From Maricaulis maris (GTDB lineage: Bacteria > Pseudomonadota > Alphaproteobacteria > Caulobacterales > Maricaulaceae): a DNA stretch of 64,000 nt. Location: positions 2,109,501 to 2,173,500 of the forward strand of contig NZ_AP027270.1 of assembly GCF_036322705.1 (NCBI RefSeq), given 5' to 3'. Made by a program: the position numbers and the translations under genes. Of the stretch, positions 54,896 to 63,420 are shown piece by piece. The notes under the pieces are model-generated. The model was not told the origin of the DNA and ran no database searches. It saw only the letters and a program-made list of their open reading frames with translations. Each line of letters starts with the position of its first letter. Within the stretch, counting starts at the first letter, position 1.

Positions 54896-54914
54896 ATGCA
54901 ATTATAAATTGCAT
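54896..54914 (+). promoter_or_regulatory. Perfect AT-rich palindrome covering the second GIY-YIG start
   Basis: This is the same 19-bp sequence (ATGCAATTATAAATTGCAT) as upstream of copy A, again overlapping the start codon (54913). It is unchanged although the bases just before it differ between the copies. Confidence 0.6.
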
Positions 54915-55254
54915 GACAATGCTGGCACCAGAAGCTGTCTACATCCTCTTCAGCCGCCCGCACGGCGCCCTCTATGTCGGCCGCACGAAAGACCTGGTCT
55001 GGCGGACCTGGCAGCACCGGACAGGAGCGATCGCCGGCCACACCAAGCGATACGGCATCAAGCAACTCGGCTGGTTCGAATGGCATGACGGCTTCGAGTC
55101 CGCTGCCCACCGCGAATATCTCATCAAACGCTGGCGACGCGCCTGGAAGATCGCGCTGATCGAAGCGATGAACCCCGGTTGGAAAGACCTCTGGTTCGAG
55201 ATCCGCGGTGACTTCGATGAACAGATTCCGATGGTCACCCGCCTCGAAGACTGA
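54913..55254 (+). CDS. GIY-YIG nuclease-family protein, copy B
   Basis: This 113-residue near-duplicate of copy A keeps the same catalytic pattern. It differs at residue 16 (His for Lys) and near the C terminus (Ile/Val, Met/Ile, Arg/Cys changes). Most other nucleotide differences are synonymous and lie in the first 110 nt and the last 50 nt; the middle is nearly identical. The element before it encodes a possible 64-codon in-frame extension to 54721, which is not used. Confidence 0.92.
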   Translation: MTMLAPEAVYILFSRPHGALYVGRTKDLVWRTWQHRTGAIAGHTKRYGIKQLGWFEWHDGFESAAHREYLIKRWRRAWKIALIEAMNPGWKDLWFEIRGDFDEQIPMVTRLED

Positions 55255-55280
55255 ACCTATTCTGGAATGGTGAGCTCAAC

Positions 55281-55399
55281 GTCGGTCCCGGATCGCGCTT
55301 TGCGCGTCCGGGAAAAATGGATGTGTGTGATTTCAATCAACCCAGCTCATTTCCCCCGGACGAAGCCCGGCAAAAGCCGGGCGCAGATCCGGGGCCGGC
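55281..55399 (+). repeat. 119-bp palindromic element, copy 3
   Basis: It starts 546 bp after copy 2, with the same ends (final GGCCGGC in place of GGCCGAC) and hairpins. After it the cassette content changes: no GIY-YIG gene follows. Confidence 0.92.
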
Positions 55400-55457
55400 G
55401 AGCGGGGGAAAGCCGCACTCCCTCACGCCCCTGTCCAAACCTCCGCTGCTAAACAGC

Positions 55458-55826
55458 TCATAGCTTTTCCACCGACACGGCGCCGAGACGGGCACATTCC
55501 TGCTCAAGGCCGTATCGGCTGTATCTCTTCAGCTGAAGATGAATTTGAAGGCCACCATCCAGGCGACGAGGCAGTTCCCCCAACTCAACGCCGTTCACGC
55601 CGAAGAGTGGCTCATCTTGCCCCAGCAGAATGCCAATCTCACGCTGGCCGGCGATCACTATCCAGATGCCGTAGGTTGGTCGTTCAAAGGCTCGCCCCAA
55701 ACTCACAAGCAGCTCCTCGGTGGAGTGCACCGGCGAGAGCGTCAAACACTCGGAATGTGAAAGCTCAGCCTCTTCCGCCGCGCAGATACTGTCTCGAGTA
55801 ACACTGACTTGTATCACTGACGTCAT
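55458..55826 (-). CDS. Hypothetical protein in the third repeat interval
   Basis: This 122-residue open frame lies opposite to the GIY-YIG genes. It reads as a soluble protein with YGIWIVIAGQREIGILLG near 52-69, then VNGVELGELPRRLDGGLQIHL. Its G+C is lower than that of its neighbours. No family recognised. It occupies the space between elements 3 and 4. In reading frame it could begin in element 4, but ATG 55826 avoids that. It may be real, or an orphan fragment. Confidence 0.45.
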   Translation of the reverse strand: MTSVIQVSVTRDSICAAEEAELSHSECLTLSPVHSTEELLVSLGRAFERPTYGIWIVIAGQREIGILLGQDEPLFGVNGVELGELPRRLDGGLQIHLQLKRYSRYGLEQECARLGAVSVEKL

Positions 55827-55868
55827 ACGCAAACCCTTTTGGATGGACTGCCCGCTCACTGAACCAAC

Positions 55869-55987
55869 GTCGGTCCCGGATCGCGCTATGCGCGTCCGGG
55901 AAAAATGGATGTGTGAGATTTCAATCAACCCAGCTTATTCCCCCCGGACGAAGCCCGGCGAAAGCCGGGCGCAGATCCGGGGCCGAC
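55869..55987 (+). repeat. 119-bp palindromic element, copy 4
   Basis: The last copy, 588 bp after copy 3, has the same ends and hairpins. It lies 140 bp before uvrD. No trace of the GIY-YIG 3' tail precedes it. Confidence 0.92.
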
Positions 55988-56126
55988 CGGCCATTCAACC
56001 ACTCAGCGTTTCAACACCAACCCAAAGCGAACAAAAAACGAACAATCACACATCCCTCCCTTGGGATCGGGCGCCAATCGGTCCAGTATGCGCACCTGAA
56101 TCAGTTTGCACTAGCTTTGGATTGCA

Positions 56127-58418
56127 ATGTCCGGTCTTTCCATCTCCGACATGGCGCGCCCCGCGCCGCCGACGCCCTATCTTCAGGGGCTCAATGCCGA
56201 GCAGCGCGCGGCCGTGGAAGCGATGGACGGGCCGGTCCTGGTGCTGGCGGGCGCCGGCACCGGCAAGACCCGCGTCCTGACCACCCGCCTCGCCCATATC
56301 CTCGCCACCGGTCGCGCCCGGCCGTGGGAAATCCTTGCCGTCACCTTCACCAACAAGGCGGCGCGCGAGATGAAGGAACGGGTCGGCAAGATCATCGGCG
56401 AGGCGGTCGAGGGCGTGCCGTGGCTGGGAACCTTCCACTCGGTCTCGGCCCAGATCCTGCGCCGCCATGCCGAGCTTGTGGACCTGAAATCCTCCTTCAC
56501 CATTCTCGACACAGACGACCAGCTGCGCCTGATGAAGCAGATCATCCAGGCGGAGAATATCGATGAGAAGCGCTGGACACCGCGCCATCTCGCCAGCCTG
56601 ATCGATGGCTGGAAAAACCGCGGCCTGATGCCGGCCCAGCTTGGCGAGGGAGACAAGTGGGCCTTCGCCGAAGGGCGTGGCCAGGACCTCTATCAGATCT
56701 ACCAGGCCCGCCTGAAGACGCTCAATGCCGCCGATTTCGGCGATCTTCTGCTCCACACGCTGCACATCTTCAAGGACAATCCGGATGTCCTGAAACTCTA
56801 TCACGACAAGTTCCGCTACCTGCTCGTCGACGAGTACCAGGACACCAATGTCGCCCAGTATCTCTGGCTGCGCCTCCTGGCCCAGGGCACCGGGAATATC
56901 TGCTGCGTGGGCGATGACGACCAGTCGATCTATGGCTGGCGCGGCGCCGAGGTGGACAACATCCTGCGCTTCGAGAAGGACTTCGCCGGCGCCGAGGTGA
57001 TCCGGCTGGAGCGCAATTACCGCTCGACCGCGCATATCCTGGGCGCCGCCTCGGGCTTGATCGCGGCCAATCGCTCGCGCCTCGGCAAGACGCTGTGGAC
57101 CGATGATGCCGATGGCGAGAAGGTCCAGGTCCGCGGCATCTGGGATGGCGAGGCCGAGGCCCGCTATGTCGCCGAGGAGATCGAGAACTGGGTCTCCGGT
57201 GGCCGCGCCTATTCCGACAGTGCCGTGCTGGTGCGCGCGGCCTGGCAGATGCGCGCCTTTGAAGACCGCTTCATCATGCTGGGCCTGCCCTACAAGGTGA
57301 TCGGCGGACCGCGCTTCTTCGAGCGCGCCGAGGTCCGCGACGCCCATGCCTATCTGCGCCTGGTCCGCTCGCCCGAGGACGATCTCGCCTTCGAGCGCAT
57401 CGTCAACACACCCAAGCGCGGCATTGGTGACACCACGGTCCAGAAGATTGCCATGACCGCCCGCGCCATGGCCGTGCCGATGATGGAAGCAACGCGGGTC
57501 ATGCTCGGCACCGACGAGATCCGCGGCAAGGCGCGCACCGCGCTCTCGGTTTTCCTGCGCGATATCGAGCGCTGGCGCGAACAATCCGAGCAGAGCCGGC
57601 TCGACGAGCTGGCCGAGATCGTGCTCGACGAAAGCGGCTACACCGCCATGTGGCGCGAGGACAAGACCCCCCAGGCCGCCGGCCGGCTGGAGAACCTCAA
57701 GGAGCTCGTCCGCTCCATGGGCGAGTACGACACGCTGGAAGCCTATCTCGAACACGTCGCCCTTTTGACCGATGCCGACCGCAAGCCGGACGAGGACGAA
57801 GTCTCGCTGATGACGCTGCACGGCGCCAAGGGTCTGGAATTCCCGCTCGTCTTCCTGCCCGGCTGGGAAGAGACCGTCTTCCCGTCGCAGCGTTCGCTCG
57901 ACGAGGGCGGCACGCGCTCGCTCGAGGAGGAACGCCGCCTCGCCTATGTCGGCATCACCCGGGCCCGCGAACGCGCCATCATCACCTTCACCGCCAATCG
58001 CATGATCTATGGCCGCTGGCAGACCGTCATCCCGTCCCGCTTCATCGACGAGATGCCGATCGACCATGTCGAGGCGCGCTCGGAGACCGGCTATTATGAC
58101 GGCGGACCAGGCTTTGAGAGCGTCAGCCAGAAGCCCGACGCCATGGCCTCGAGCTATTCCAGCCCCGGCTGGAAGCGCTATCAGGCCAACCAGCAATCGG
58201 GCCGCAAGTCCGCCCCGCCCACCATCAACGCCAAGGCCACGCTGATCGAAAGCGGCGGTTCCGACACACAGGGAACCTGGCGCGCCGGCGACCGCGTCTT
58301 CCACGACAAGTTCGGCTACGGCACGGTGAAGAAAGCCGACGGGTCGAAATACACGGTGAAGTTCGACAAGGCCGGCGAGAAAAAGGTGGTCGAGAACTTC
58401 CTGCGGGAATTGCCGTAG
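56127..58418 (+). CDS. UvrD/PcrA-type DNA helicase
   Basis: The 763-residue superfamily 1A helicase has motif I LAGAGTGKTRVLTTR at about 43-57, motif Ia TFTNKAAREMKERV, motif II LLVDEYQDTN at about 232-241, motif III VGDDDQSIYGWRGA and motif IV RLERNYRSTAHIL. The late motifs are MTLHGAKGLEFP and EERRLAYVGITRARER. The C-terminal tudor-like tail reads GDRVFHDKFGYGTVKKADG. It unwinds DNA 3'-5' in nucleotide-excision and mismatch repair. The gene is monocistronic. Confidence 0.95.
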   Translation: MSGLSISDMARPAPPTPYLQGLNAEQRAAVEAMDGPVLVLAGAGTGKTRVLTTRLAHILATGRARPWEILAVTFTNKAAREMKERVGKIIGEAVEGVPWLGTFHSVSAQILRRHAELVDLKSSFTILDTDDQLRLMKQIIQAENIDEKRWTPRHLASLIDGWKNRGLMPAQLGEGDKWAFAEGRGQDLYQIYQARLKTLNAADFGDLLLHTLHIFKDNPDVLKLYHDKFRYLLVDEYQDTNVAQYLWLRLLAQGTGNICCVGDDDQSIYGWRGAEVDNILRFEKDFAGAEVIRLERNYRSTAHILGAASGLIAANRSRLGKTLWTDDADGEKVQVRGIWDGEAEARYVAEEIENWVSGGRAYSDSAVLVRAAWQMRAFEDRFIMLGLPYKVIGGPRFFERAEVRDAHAYLRLVRSPEDDLAFERIVNTPKRGIGDTTVQKIAMTARAMAVPMMEATRVMLGTDEIRGKARTALSVFLRDIERWREQSEQSRLDELAEIVLDESGYTAMWREDKTPQAAGRLENLKELVRSMGEYDTLEAYLEHVALLTDADRKPDEDEVSLMTLHGAKGLEFPLVFLPGWEETVFPSQRSLDEGGTRSLEEERRLAYVGITRARERAIITFTANRMIYGRWQTVIPSRFIDEMPIDHVEARSETGYYDGGPGFESVSQKPDAMASSYSSPGWKRYQANQQSGRKSAPPTINAKATLIESGGSDTQGTWRAGDRVFHDKFGYGTVKKADGSKYTVKFDKAGEKKVVENFLRELP

Positions 58419-58436
58419 AGGGCCCCGAAGGCCCTC
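58418..58436 (+). terminator. Hairpin directly after uvrD/pcrA
   Basis: A perfect 7-bp stem (GAGGGCC / GGCCCTC, 5-nt loop) starts at the last base of the stop codon. A second small hairpin (GCCCTTGATGGGC) follows. No T-run is present. Confidence 0.5.
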
Positions 58437-58810
58437 GCCCTTGATGGGCGAGGTGGATCGCCCGTGAGGGCAAGACGGAGTGGGTGACAGACCGTCAACG
58501 ACACAATGCTGGCGCGTCTCGCCCCGTCCGCCCCGGATTAAATCCGGGGCACCTTGCCCGTCACGGGAAGGACCTATCGCACTCCAGCCCCTCCCTCTCA
58601 CACTCCGTCATCCCACGGGGAGCGCGCAGCGCTCATCCGGGGGATGACCGTGGTCAGGTGGAAAGAGAGTCGTTTCAAGCGCACCCGTTTACAGATCTTG
58701 GGTCGCGGCGGGCCACGTCTCCGCACGCGGAGAAGAAATCCTCAGCTCGTCCGATGACAAAACACCCGTTTCGCGGAAAGTTTGTCGCTCCAGCCACCCT
58801 GTGAGCCGCC
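58437..58810. other. Non-coding spacer with palindromes
   Basis: The gap has no credible gene. It holds a perfect palindrome (GCCCCGGATT-A-AATCCGGGGC, 58530-58550), the GTCATCCC-type element listed next, and the promoter of the downstream esterase. Confidence 0.65.
58606..58650. repeat. Short GTCATCCC-family palindromic element
   Basis: The element is bounded by GTCATCCC (58607-58614) and GGGATGAC, with the inner hairpin AGCGC/GCGCT. It is a shorter relative of the 99-bp element at 40567-40665. Confidence 0.7.
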
Positions 58811-59758
58811 ATGTTCCGTCTGCATCGCCTTTCTGTCCTCCTCGCGGTCACAACCGCCCTCGCATCCTGCCAGTCGCTGCCAGGATCGACTCCCACCTTC
58901 GCCGACCCCCACGCCGACGCGCGACCCATCGCCTGGAACGAACTCCTCGACCGGCCGCGCGAGACCGCGACGGCGCGGATTGCCTTCGGCGAGGGCGAAC
59001 AGGAATTCGGCGAGCTCTGGATGCCCGAGGGGAACGGTCCCTTCCCGGTGGTGGCGATGGTGCATGGTGGCTGCTGGCTGTCGCAGATTCCCGGCACCAT
59101 CCTGCAGGACTATGTCGCCGCCGACCTGCGCGATCACGGGATTGCGGTCTGGAATCTCGAATACGCCCGCATCGGACATGAGACGGGTGGCTGGCCCGGC
59201 ACCTTCGAGGATATTGCCGACGGGATGGATCACCTCCGCGCCGTCGCCGGGGACTATCCGCTCGATCTTGACCGGCTGGTCCTCACCGGTCATTCCGCCG
59301 GCGGACATCTGGCCCTGTGGGCAGCGGCACGCGGCGGCCTGCCGGAAGACAGCGCGGCCTGGCGGGCAGAACCGCTGATCCCGAGCACGGTCGTGACGCT
59401 GGCCGGGATCAATGATCTCGCCGATTACCGCGCCCACGGGCCGGGGCGCTGCGGCGAACCGGACACGGTCGATAGCCTCATCGGCCCGGTTGAGGGCCAG
59501 ACGCGGGCGCTGATGGCCCAGGTCTCGCCGGGCTCCATGGCCGCGATCGCGGTCGATCAGGTGATCATCTCCGGTGAGCTTGATCCGATCGTGCCGCCGG
59601 TACTCGGCGAGCGCTACACAATCCTCGCCGGTGCGCGGGGTGACACCGTGCGCCATGTTGTACTGCCGGACGCCGGCCATTTCGAGCTGATCGATCCGAC
59701 CGCGCCGGCCTGGCAGGAGATCCGCGCCGTGCTGGTTGAGGCGCTGGAGGCGGAGTAA
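58811..59758 (+). CDS. Lipoprotein esterase (alpha/beta hydrolase, BD-FAE-like)
   Basis: This 315-residue protein has a signal peptide with lipobox L-A-S-C (Cys20). The oxyanion motif HGGCW is near residue 85, and GHSAGGHLALW near 160 holds the nucleophile Ser. The late DPIVPP region has the Asp, and DAGHFELIDP near 289 the His. The layout fits the hormone-sensitive-lipase/carboxylesterase group. The substrate is unknown and periplasmic. ATG 58811 follows a GTGAG site. Confidence 0.88.
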   Translation: MFRLHRLSVLLAVTTALASCQSLPGSTPTFADPHADARPIAWNELLDRPRETATARIAFGEGEQEFGELWMPEGNGPFPVVAMVHGGCWLSQIPGTILQDYVAADLRDHGIAVWNLEYARIGHETGGWPGTFEDIADGMDHLRAVAGDYPLDLDRLVLTGHSAGGHLALWAAARGGLPEDSAAWRAEPLIPSTVVTLAGINDLADYRAHGPGRCGEPDTVDSLIGPVEGQTRALMAQVSPGSMAAIAVDQVIISGELDPIVPPVLGERYTILAGARGDTVRHVVLPDAGHFELIDPTAPAWQEIRAVLVEALEAE

Positions 59759-59954
59759 CGCTTCGGCACAAGCGTGCCCAATCATCCTTGTTTGTCTTGC
59801 CGGGAGACAGCCGCATCCGCTGGCATGACAATCAAGGGAGTCTCCCGAGCTTTCGCTCCTATCCGGACCCACAGCATTCTGCCCCACACCCCTCCCCGCT
59901 TGATTTCCGCGCCGTCAGCGTCCACACCGCCCGCCTGATCCGGAGACTGCCCCC

Positions 59955-60815
59955 ATGACCACGCTTTGGCGCCTGACTGCCCTGTCCGACTTTGCCACGC
60001 TCGCCGACGTCGTCGAGCGGCTCGACGAGGCCTTTCCGCCGGTGGCGCTGAGCTGGGCAATCTTCGAGGAAAGCGATGGCGCCCGTCTGGATGTGCTGTT
60101 CCAGTCGATGCCGGACGAAGCGGCCTTCCGCACAGCCTCCGGCCTGTCCGAGGATATCCTGGTCGAGTTCGGGCCCTTGCCCGAGGAGGACTGGGTGCGG
60201 CTGTCGCTGCAAGGGCTCAAGCCGGTCGATGCCGGTCGCTTCACCCTGTTCGGCGCACATGACCGCGAGGCGGTCGCGGCCGGTCAGATCGGTATCGAGA
60301 TCGAGGCCGGGCCGGCCTTCGGCACCGGACATCACGGCACCACACGAGGCTGCCTGATCGCCTTCTCGCAGATGCTTGATGAGGGCGCACAGCCGGACAC
60401 CGTCTTCGATCTGGGTTGCGGCACGGCGGTGCTCGCCATCGCGGCAGCCAAGATCCTGCCGAACGCCGAAGTCCTCGCCTCGGACATTGATCCGGAAGCG
60501 ATCGAGGAAAGTACGGAAAACTGTACGAAGAACGAAACCCCCGGCATCGACTGTTTCGTCGCCGAGGGTCTGGATCACGCCAAGCTGGCCGGTCGCCGGT
60601 TTGATCTCGTCTTCGCCAACATCCTGGCCGGACCACTGGTGGAACTGGCACCCGGTGTGGCCGGCATTCTCGCCCCCGGTGGCAAGGTCATCCTGTCCGG
60701 CCTGTTGACCGAACAGGAAGCCATGGTTCGCGCAGCCTATGAGGCCGAGGGCCTGACGGTTCACCGCCAGGACCCGCTGGAAGGCTGGGAGACGCTGGTA
60801 GCCAGCAAGGCGTGA
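59955..60815 (+). CDS. prmA: Ribosomal protein L11 methyltransferase
   Basis: The 286-residue enzyme trimethylates ribosomal protein L11. It has GPAFGTGHHGTTRGCL near 116-131 (the PrmA signature), motif I VFDLGCGTAVLAIAAAK near 150-166 and FANILAGPLVELAPGV near 218-233. The N-terminal substrate-recognition domain (about 1-55) is linked by a flexible section. It is slightly shorter than in E. coli (293). Confidence 0.94.
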   Translation: MTTLWRLTALSDFATLADVVERLDEAFPPVALSWAIFEESDGARLDVLFQSMPDEAAFRTASGLSEDILVEFGPLPEEDWVRLSLQGLKPVDAGRFTLFGAHDREAVAAGQIGIEIEAGPAFGTGHHGTTRGCLIAFSQMLDEGAQPDTVFDLGCGTAVLAIAAAKILPNAEVLASDIDPEAIEESTENCTKNETPGIDCFVAEGLDHAKLAGRRFDLVFANILAGPLVELAPGVAGILAPGGKVILSGLLTEQEAMVRAAYEAEGLTVHRQDPLEGWETLVASKA

Positions 60816-60819
60816 GCGC

Positions 60820-61854
60820 CTATTCCTCTCTCGTCTCGTTGTCGAAACCGGCAAATAAATCAGCCAGTTCAATAGACAGCGCCTGCAAGTTCTCGCTGTC
60901 GGCATTGCCGGTCAGCGCGACGGATATCTGTGGCTCGACATAAACGAGCAGAAAGGACCGCCCGCCCGGCGAACCGCCGGAATGGGCAGCATAATGAAGG
61001 TCCGCGCTTTCGGCATAACCGGCCCAGGGGCCCGGCAGGTCCGACCAGCCGTTGAGGTCAACCATCTCGCCTGCCGCGAGGGTGGCCCCCATCGCCGCCA
61101 GCTCCCGTGAACTGGCCAGCAGCCCACCTGCTCCGAATTTGCACTCGGCCGACAGCCCCTCGATCATCTCCGGCCCGTCGCCGAGATCGACCCAGTTTGC
61201 CGCCTTTTCCGCGTCGGCGGCATCGCGGCGAGCCAGGTAGGTATCACCGAGGACTGACTGCATGGCGGCGTCAAAACTGTCGGCGCCTGTGAGCAGCACA
61301 AGGAGATGGCTCAGGAGGACGTAGCCGTAAGTGCTGTAGGCAATCTCGCCCTCGGGCGGCGCAATCAGCGGCGCGTCGATGAAATGATCCAGCGCGTCCG
61401 CCGGTGTCACGCAGCGGCGGTCGGAAAAGCTGATCCAGTCCTCCCTTGAGGTGTAGTGGCGAACCCCGGCTCGGTGGTCGAGCAGGTCGCGCAAACTGAC
61501 GCCGTCATAGTGCACCGGCAGGTCGGGATCGATCTCAAGCACAGGCGTTTCGAGGTCGAGCCCGGTGGTCTCGGCCAGCCGGACATAAGCCAGTGCAGTC
61601 AGCATTTTTGCGACCGAGTAGACATTGTAGGAAGCGGTGACGCCGTCTGCCGCATCGCGGGACAAGCCACCCTCGGCCTCCCAGGCAATCTCGCCGTCAA
61701 CCATCACTGTCGCATTGAGCGCGGGATAGGTTTGCGCAACGGTATCGAAGGCGGCCTGCGCCCGGTCGACCAGAACCGGTGTTGCGGCCTGACCTGTCAG
61801 TCCGAGCCAGAGACTTGCCGCTCCGGCACTCGCGGTCAAAAGACTTCCAATCAT
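60820..61854 (-). CDS. Serine hydrolase of the beta-lactamase (class C-like) family
   Basis: The 344-residue protein has an N-terminal signal peptide (about 1-23). It shows the SxxK motif as YSVAK (Ser about 80, Lys 83) and the second motif as YSTYGY near 170 (the YxN Tyr is kept, with Tyr in place of Asn). A HSGGSPGGRSF stretch near 290 stands for the usual KTG/HxG. The family includes D-aminopeptidases, esterases and penicillin-binding proteins. It converges on prmA with a 4-bp gap. Confidence 0.85.
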   Translation of the reverse strand: MIGSLLTASAGAASLWLGLTGQAATPVLVDRAQAAFDTVAQTYPALNATVMVDGEIAWEAEGGLSRDAADGVTASYNVYSVAKMLTALAYVRLAETTGLDLETPVLEIDPDLPVHYDGVSLRDLLDHRAGVRHYTSREDWISFSDRRCVTPADALDHFIDAPLIAPPEGEIAYSTYGYVLLSHLLVLLTGADSFDAAMQSVLGDTYLARRDAADAEKAANWVDLGDGPEMIEGLSAECKFGAGGLLASSRELAAMGATLAAGEMVDLNGWSDLPGPWAGYAESADLHYAAHSGGSPGGRSFLLVYVEPQISVALTGNADSENLQALSIELADLFAGFDNETREE

Positions 61855-61941
61855 CTGCAGTGTATTCCTCTTGTTGACTTGCCCCCCGGCAAGAGGCGCT
61901 CATGGCGCGCTGTCGGGTGCCCGCCCAGCACAAAAGGATGA

Positions 61942-63420
61942 ATGGCTCAAATCATGGCTGGATGGCTCAAAGCGATGGCGAACCTGCGGCCTGGCCTCGA
62001 AAGCGTCGGCCTGGCGCTGCTGGCGCTGGCCACCCTTTTGATGGCGCCGCTGCCGACAATGGAGGTGACCACGCCGGAGACGGTCCGGTATTTCAACGCC
62101 GATATCGGACTGGACACCGTCCTGTCTGCCCCGACCGCCGGCGAACCGGTCGCCTATCGTGCCATTGAACGCCCCGAGGCAGCAGGCTGGCTGGTCTGGG
62201 ATGACGTGCCGATCTCCCGGGACGGGCCGCCGCCGGCCGTCAGCACATCCGGCCCGTTTTCGGCGACACTCTGGTTCAATGGCGAGCGGATCGGCGAGAA
62301 AGGGCAGCCGGGCACGAGCCGCAATAACGAGACGGCCGGCCCGATCGACAGCCTGTTCGCGGTACCCACCCGGCTGATCGAGCCCGACGGCAATCAACTG
62401 TTCATGCGCCTGTCCAGTCACCGCGCCGGCTACACGCCGTACAGCCTGGTCCAGTCCCTCTTTGTGATGCCTTACAGCGCCGAGACGAGACGGCCCGTGC
62501 GCTACTATCTGCCACTGACCGTTCTGGGCGCCGGACTGGTCGCACTGGCGCTCGCCTTCGCCTTGCGGTCATGGCGGATCGGGGATGAACGAGGTCTCTG
62601 GCTTACGCTCGCGCTGGCCGGACTGACACTGGCCGGCTCGGCCGAGATTTCCCGGGCCATGATCAACTATCCCTATGACTGGCACCAACCGCGCCAGGCG
62701 CTCAGCCTGACCGGCCTTGCCGTTTTCGGCTTGGCGCTTCTGCGCTTTGCCCAGCAGCGCTGGACGGCGCCGGGCAGGTCGGCAACGATCTGGATGGGGC
62801 TGACCGGCCTCTTCGCCCTGATCGCCCTCGTTTCGATGACCGGCTATGACGCCAAATCCGCTGCGGTGACGGCCTGCCTCACAGGCTCGGCCACCTTCTG
62901 GATCGCCTGGCACGGCGACGCTCAGGCCCGATTATTGGCTGCGGGACTTGCGATCATACCCGCCTATGCGCTCGCCCTGCCGGCCGACCTGATCGATCGA
63001 GCCATTTATGCGCTGGTGCTGGGATTGCTGGCCCTGCCCGCCATTCGCTGGCCGGACCTCCTCCAGCCCGAACCGGCGGCAGCACCCGCCGTTCTCGCGC
63101 TACAATCAACCGGACGCCTGACACGCTTGGCCTGTCCGGACATTGTCCGCCTCGCCGCAGCCGGCAATTACACCGAGGTGCATGTGCGGAGCGGTGCGAC
63201 CCATCTCGACAATCGCAATCTGAGCGCTCTGCTCGACCTGCTCCCGGCGGGCATTGTGCGTGTTCACCGCTCGCATGCCGTCAATCTCGAGCATGTCGAG
63301 GCGCTGACCAGCGAGGTCGGCAGCCGCTATCAGCTAGAACTGACCAACGGCACATCGGTGCCGGTCAGCCGCCGAGAAGTGGCCGGCCTGCGCGAACGTC
63401 TGGCCGGCCGAAGCGCCTGA
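61942..63420 (+). CDS. Membrane-bound LytTR-domain regulator
   Basis: This 492-residue protein has an N-terminal TM (about 20-38), then a periplasmic beta-rich domain (about 40-175) and about eight TM helices (about 180-370). A LytTR DNA-binding domain is at about 385-488: LACPDIVRLAAAGNYTEVHV, IVRVHRSHAVNLEHVEAL, then LTNGTSVPVSRREVAGL. The layout resembles 7TMR-DISM receptors with a C-terminal DNA-binding unit, so it may link an extracellular signal to transcription from the membrane. No histidine kinase is adjacent. Confidence 0.88.
   Translation: MAQIMAGWLKAMANLRPGLESVGLALLALATLLMAPLPTMEVTTPETVRYFNADIGLDTVLSAPTAGEPVAYRAIERPEAAGWLVWDDVPISRDGPPPAVSTSGPFSATLWFNGERIGEKGQPGTSRNNETAGPIDSLFAVPTRLIEPDGNQLFMRLSSHRAGYTPYSLVQSLFVMPYSAETRRPVRYYLPLTVLGAGLVALALAFALRSWRIGDERGLWLTLALAGLTLAGSAEISRAMINYPYDWHQPRQALSLTGLAVFGLALLRFAQQRWTAPGRSATIWMGLTGLFALIALVSMTGYDAKSAAVTACLTGSATFWIAWHGDAQARLLAAGLAIIPAYALALPADLIDRAIYALVLGLLALPAIRWPDLLQPEPAAAPAVLALQSTGRLTRLACPDIVRLAAAGNYTEVHVRSGATHLDNRNLSALLDLLPAGIVRVHRSHAVNLEHVEALTSEVGSRYQLELTNGTSVPVSRREVAGLRERLAGRSA

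Noticed and set aside
54189-55987. Integron-like cassette array with attC sites
   Set aside because: No integrase gene in the window, and the elements lack the core R/L-box layout of attC; exact 546-bp duplication fits tandem duplication better.
56046-58601. 851-codon minus-strand frame opposite the UvrD/PcrA gene
   Set aside because: Antisense to a helicase with all motifs intact; composition is typical of an antisense shadow.
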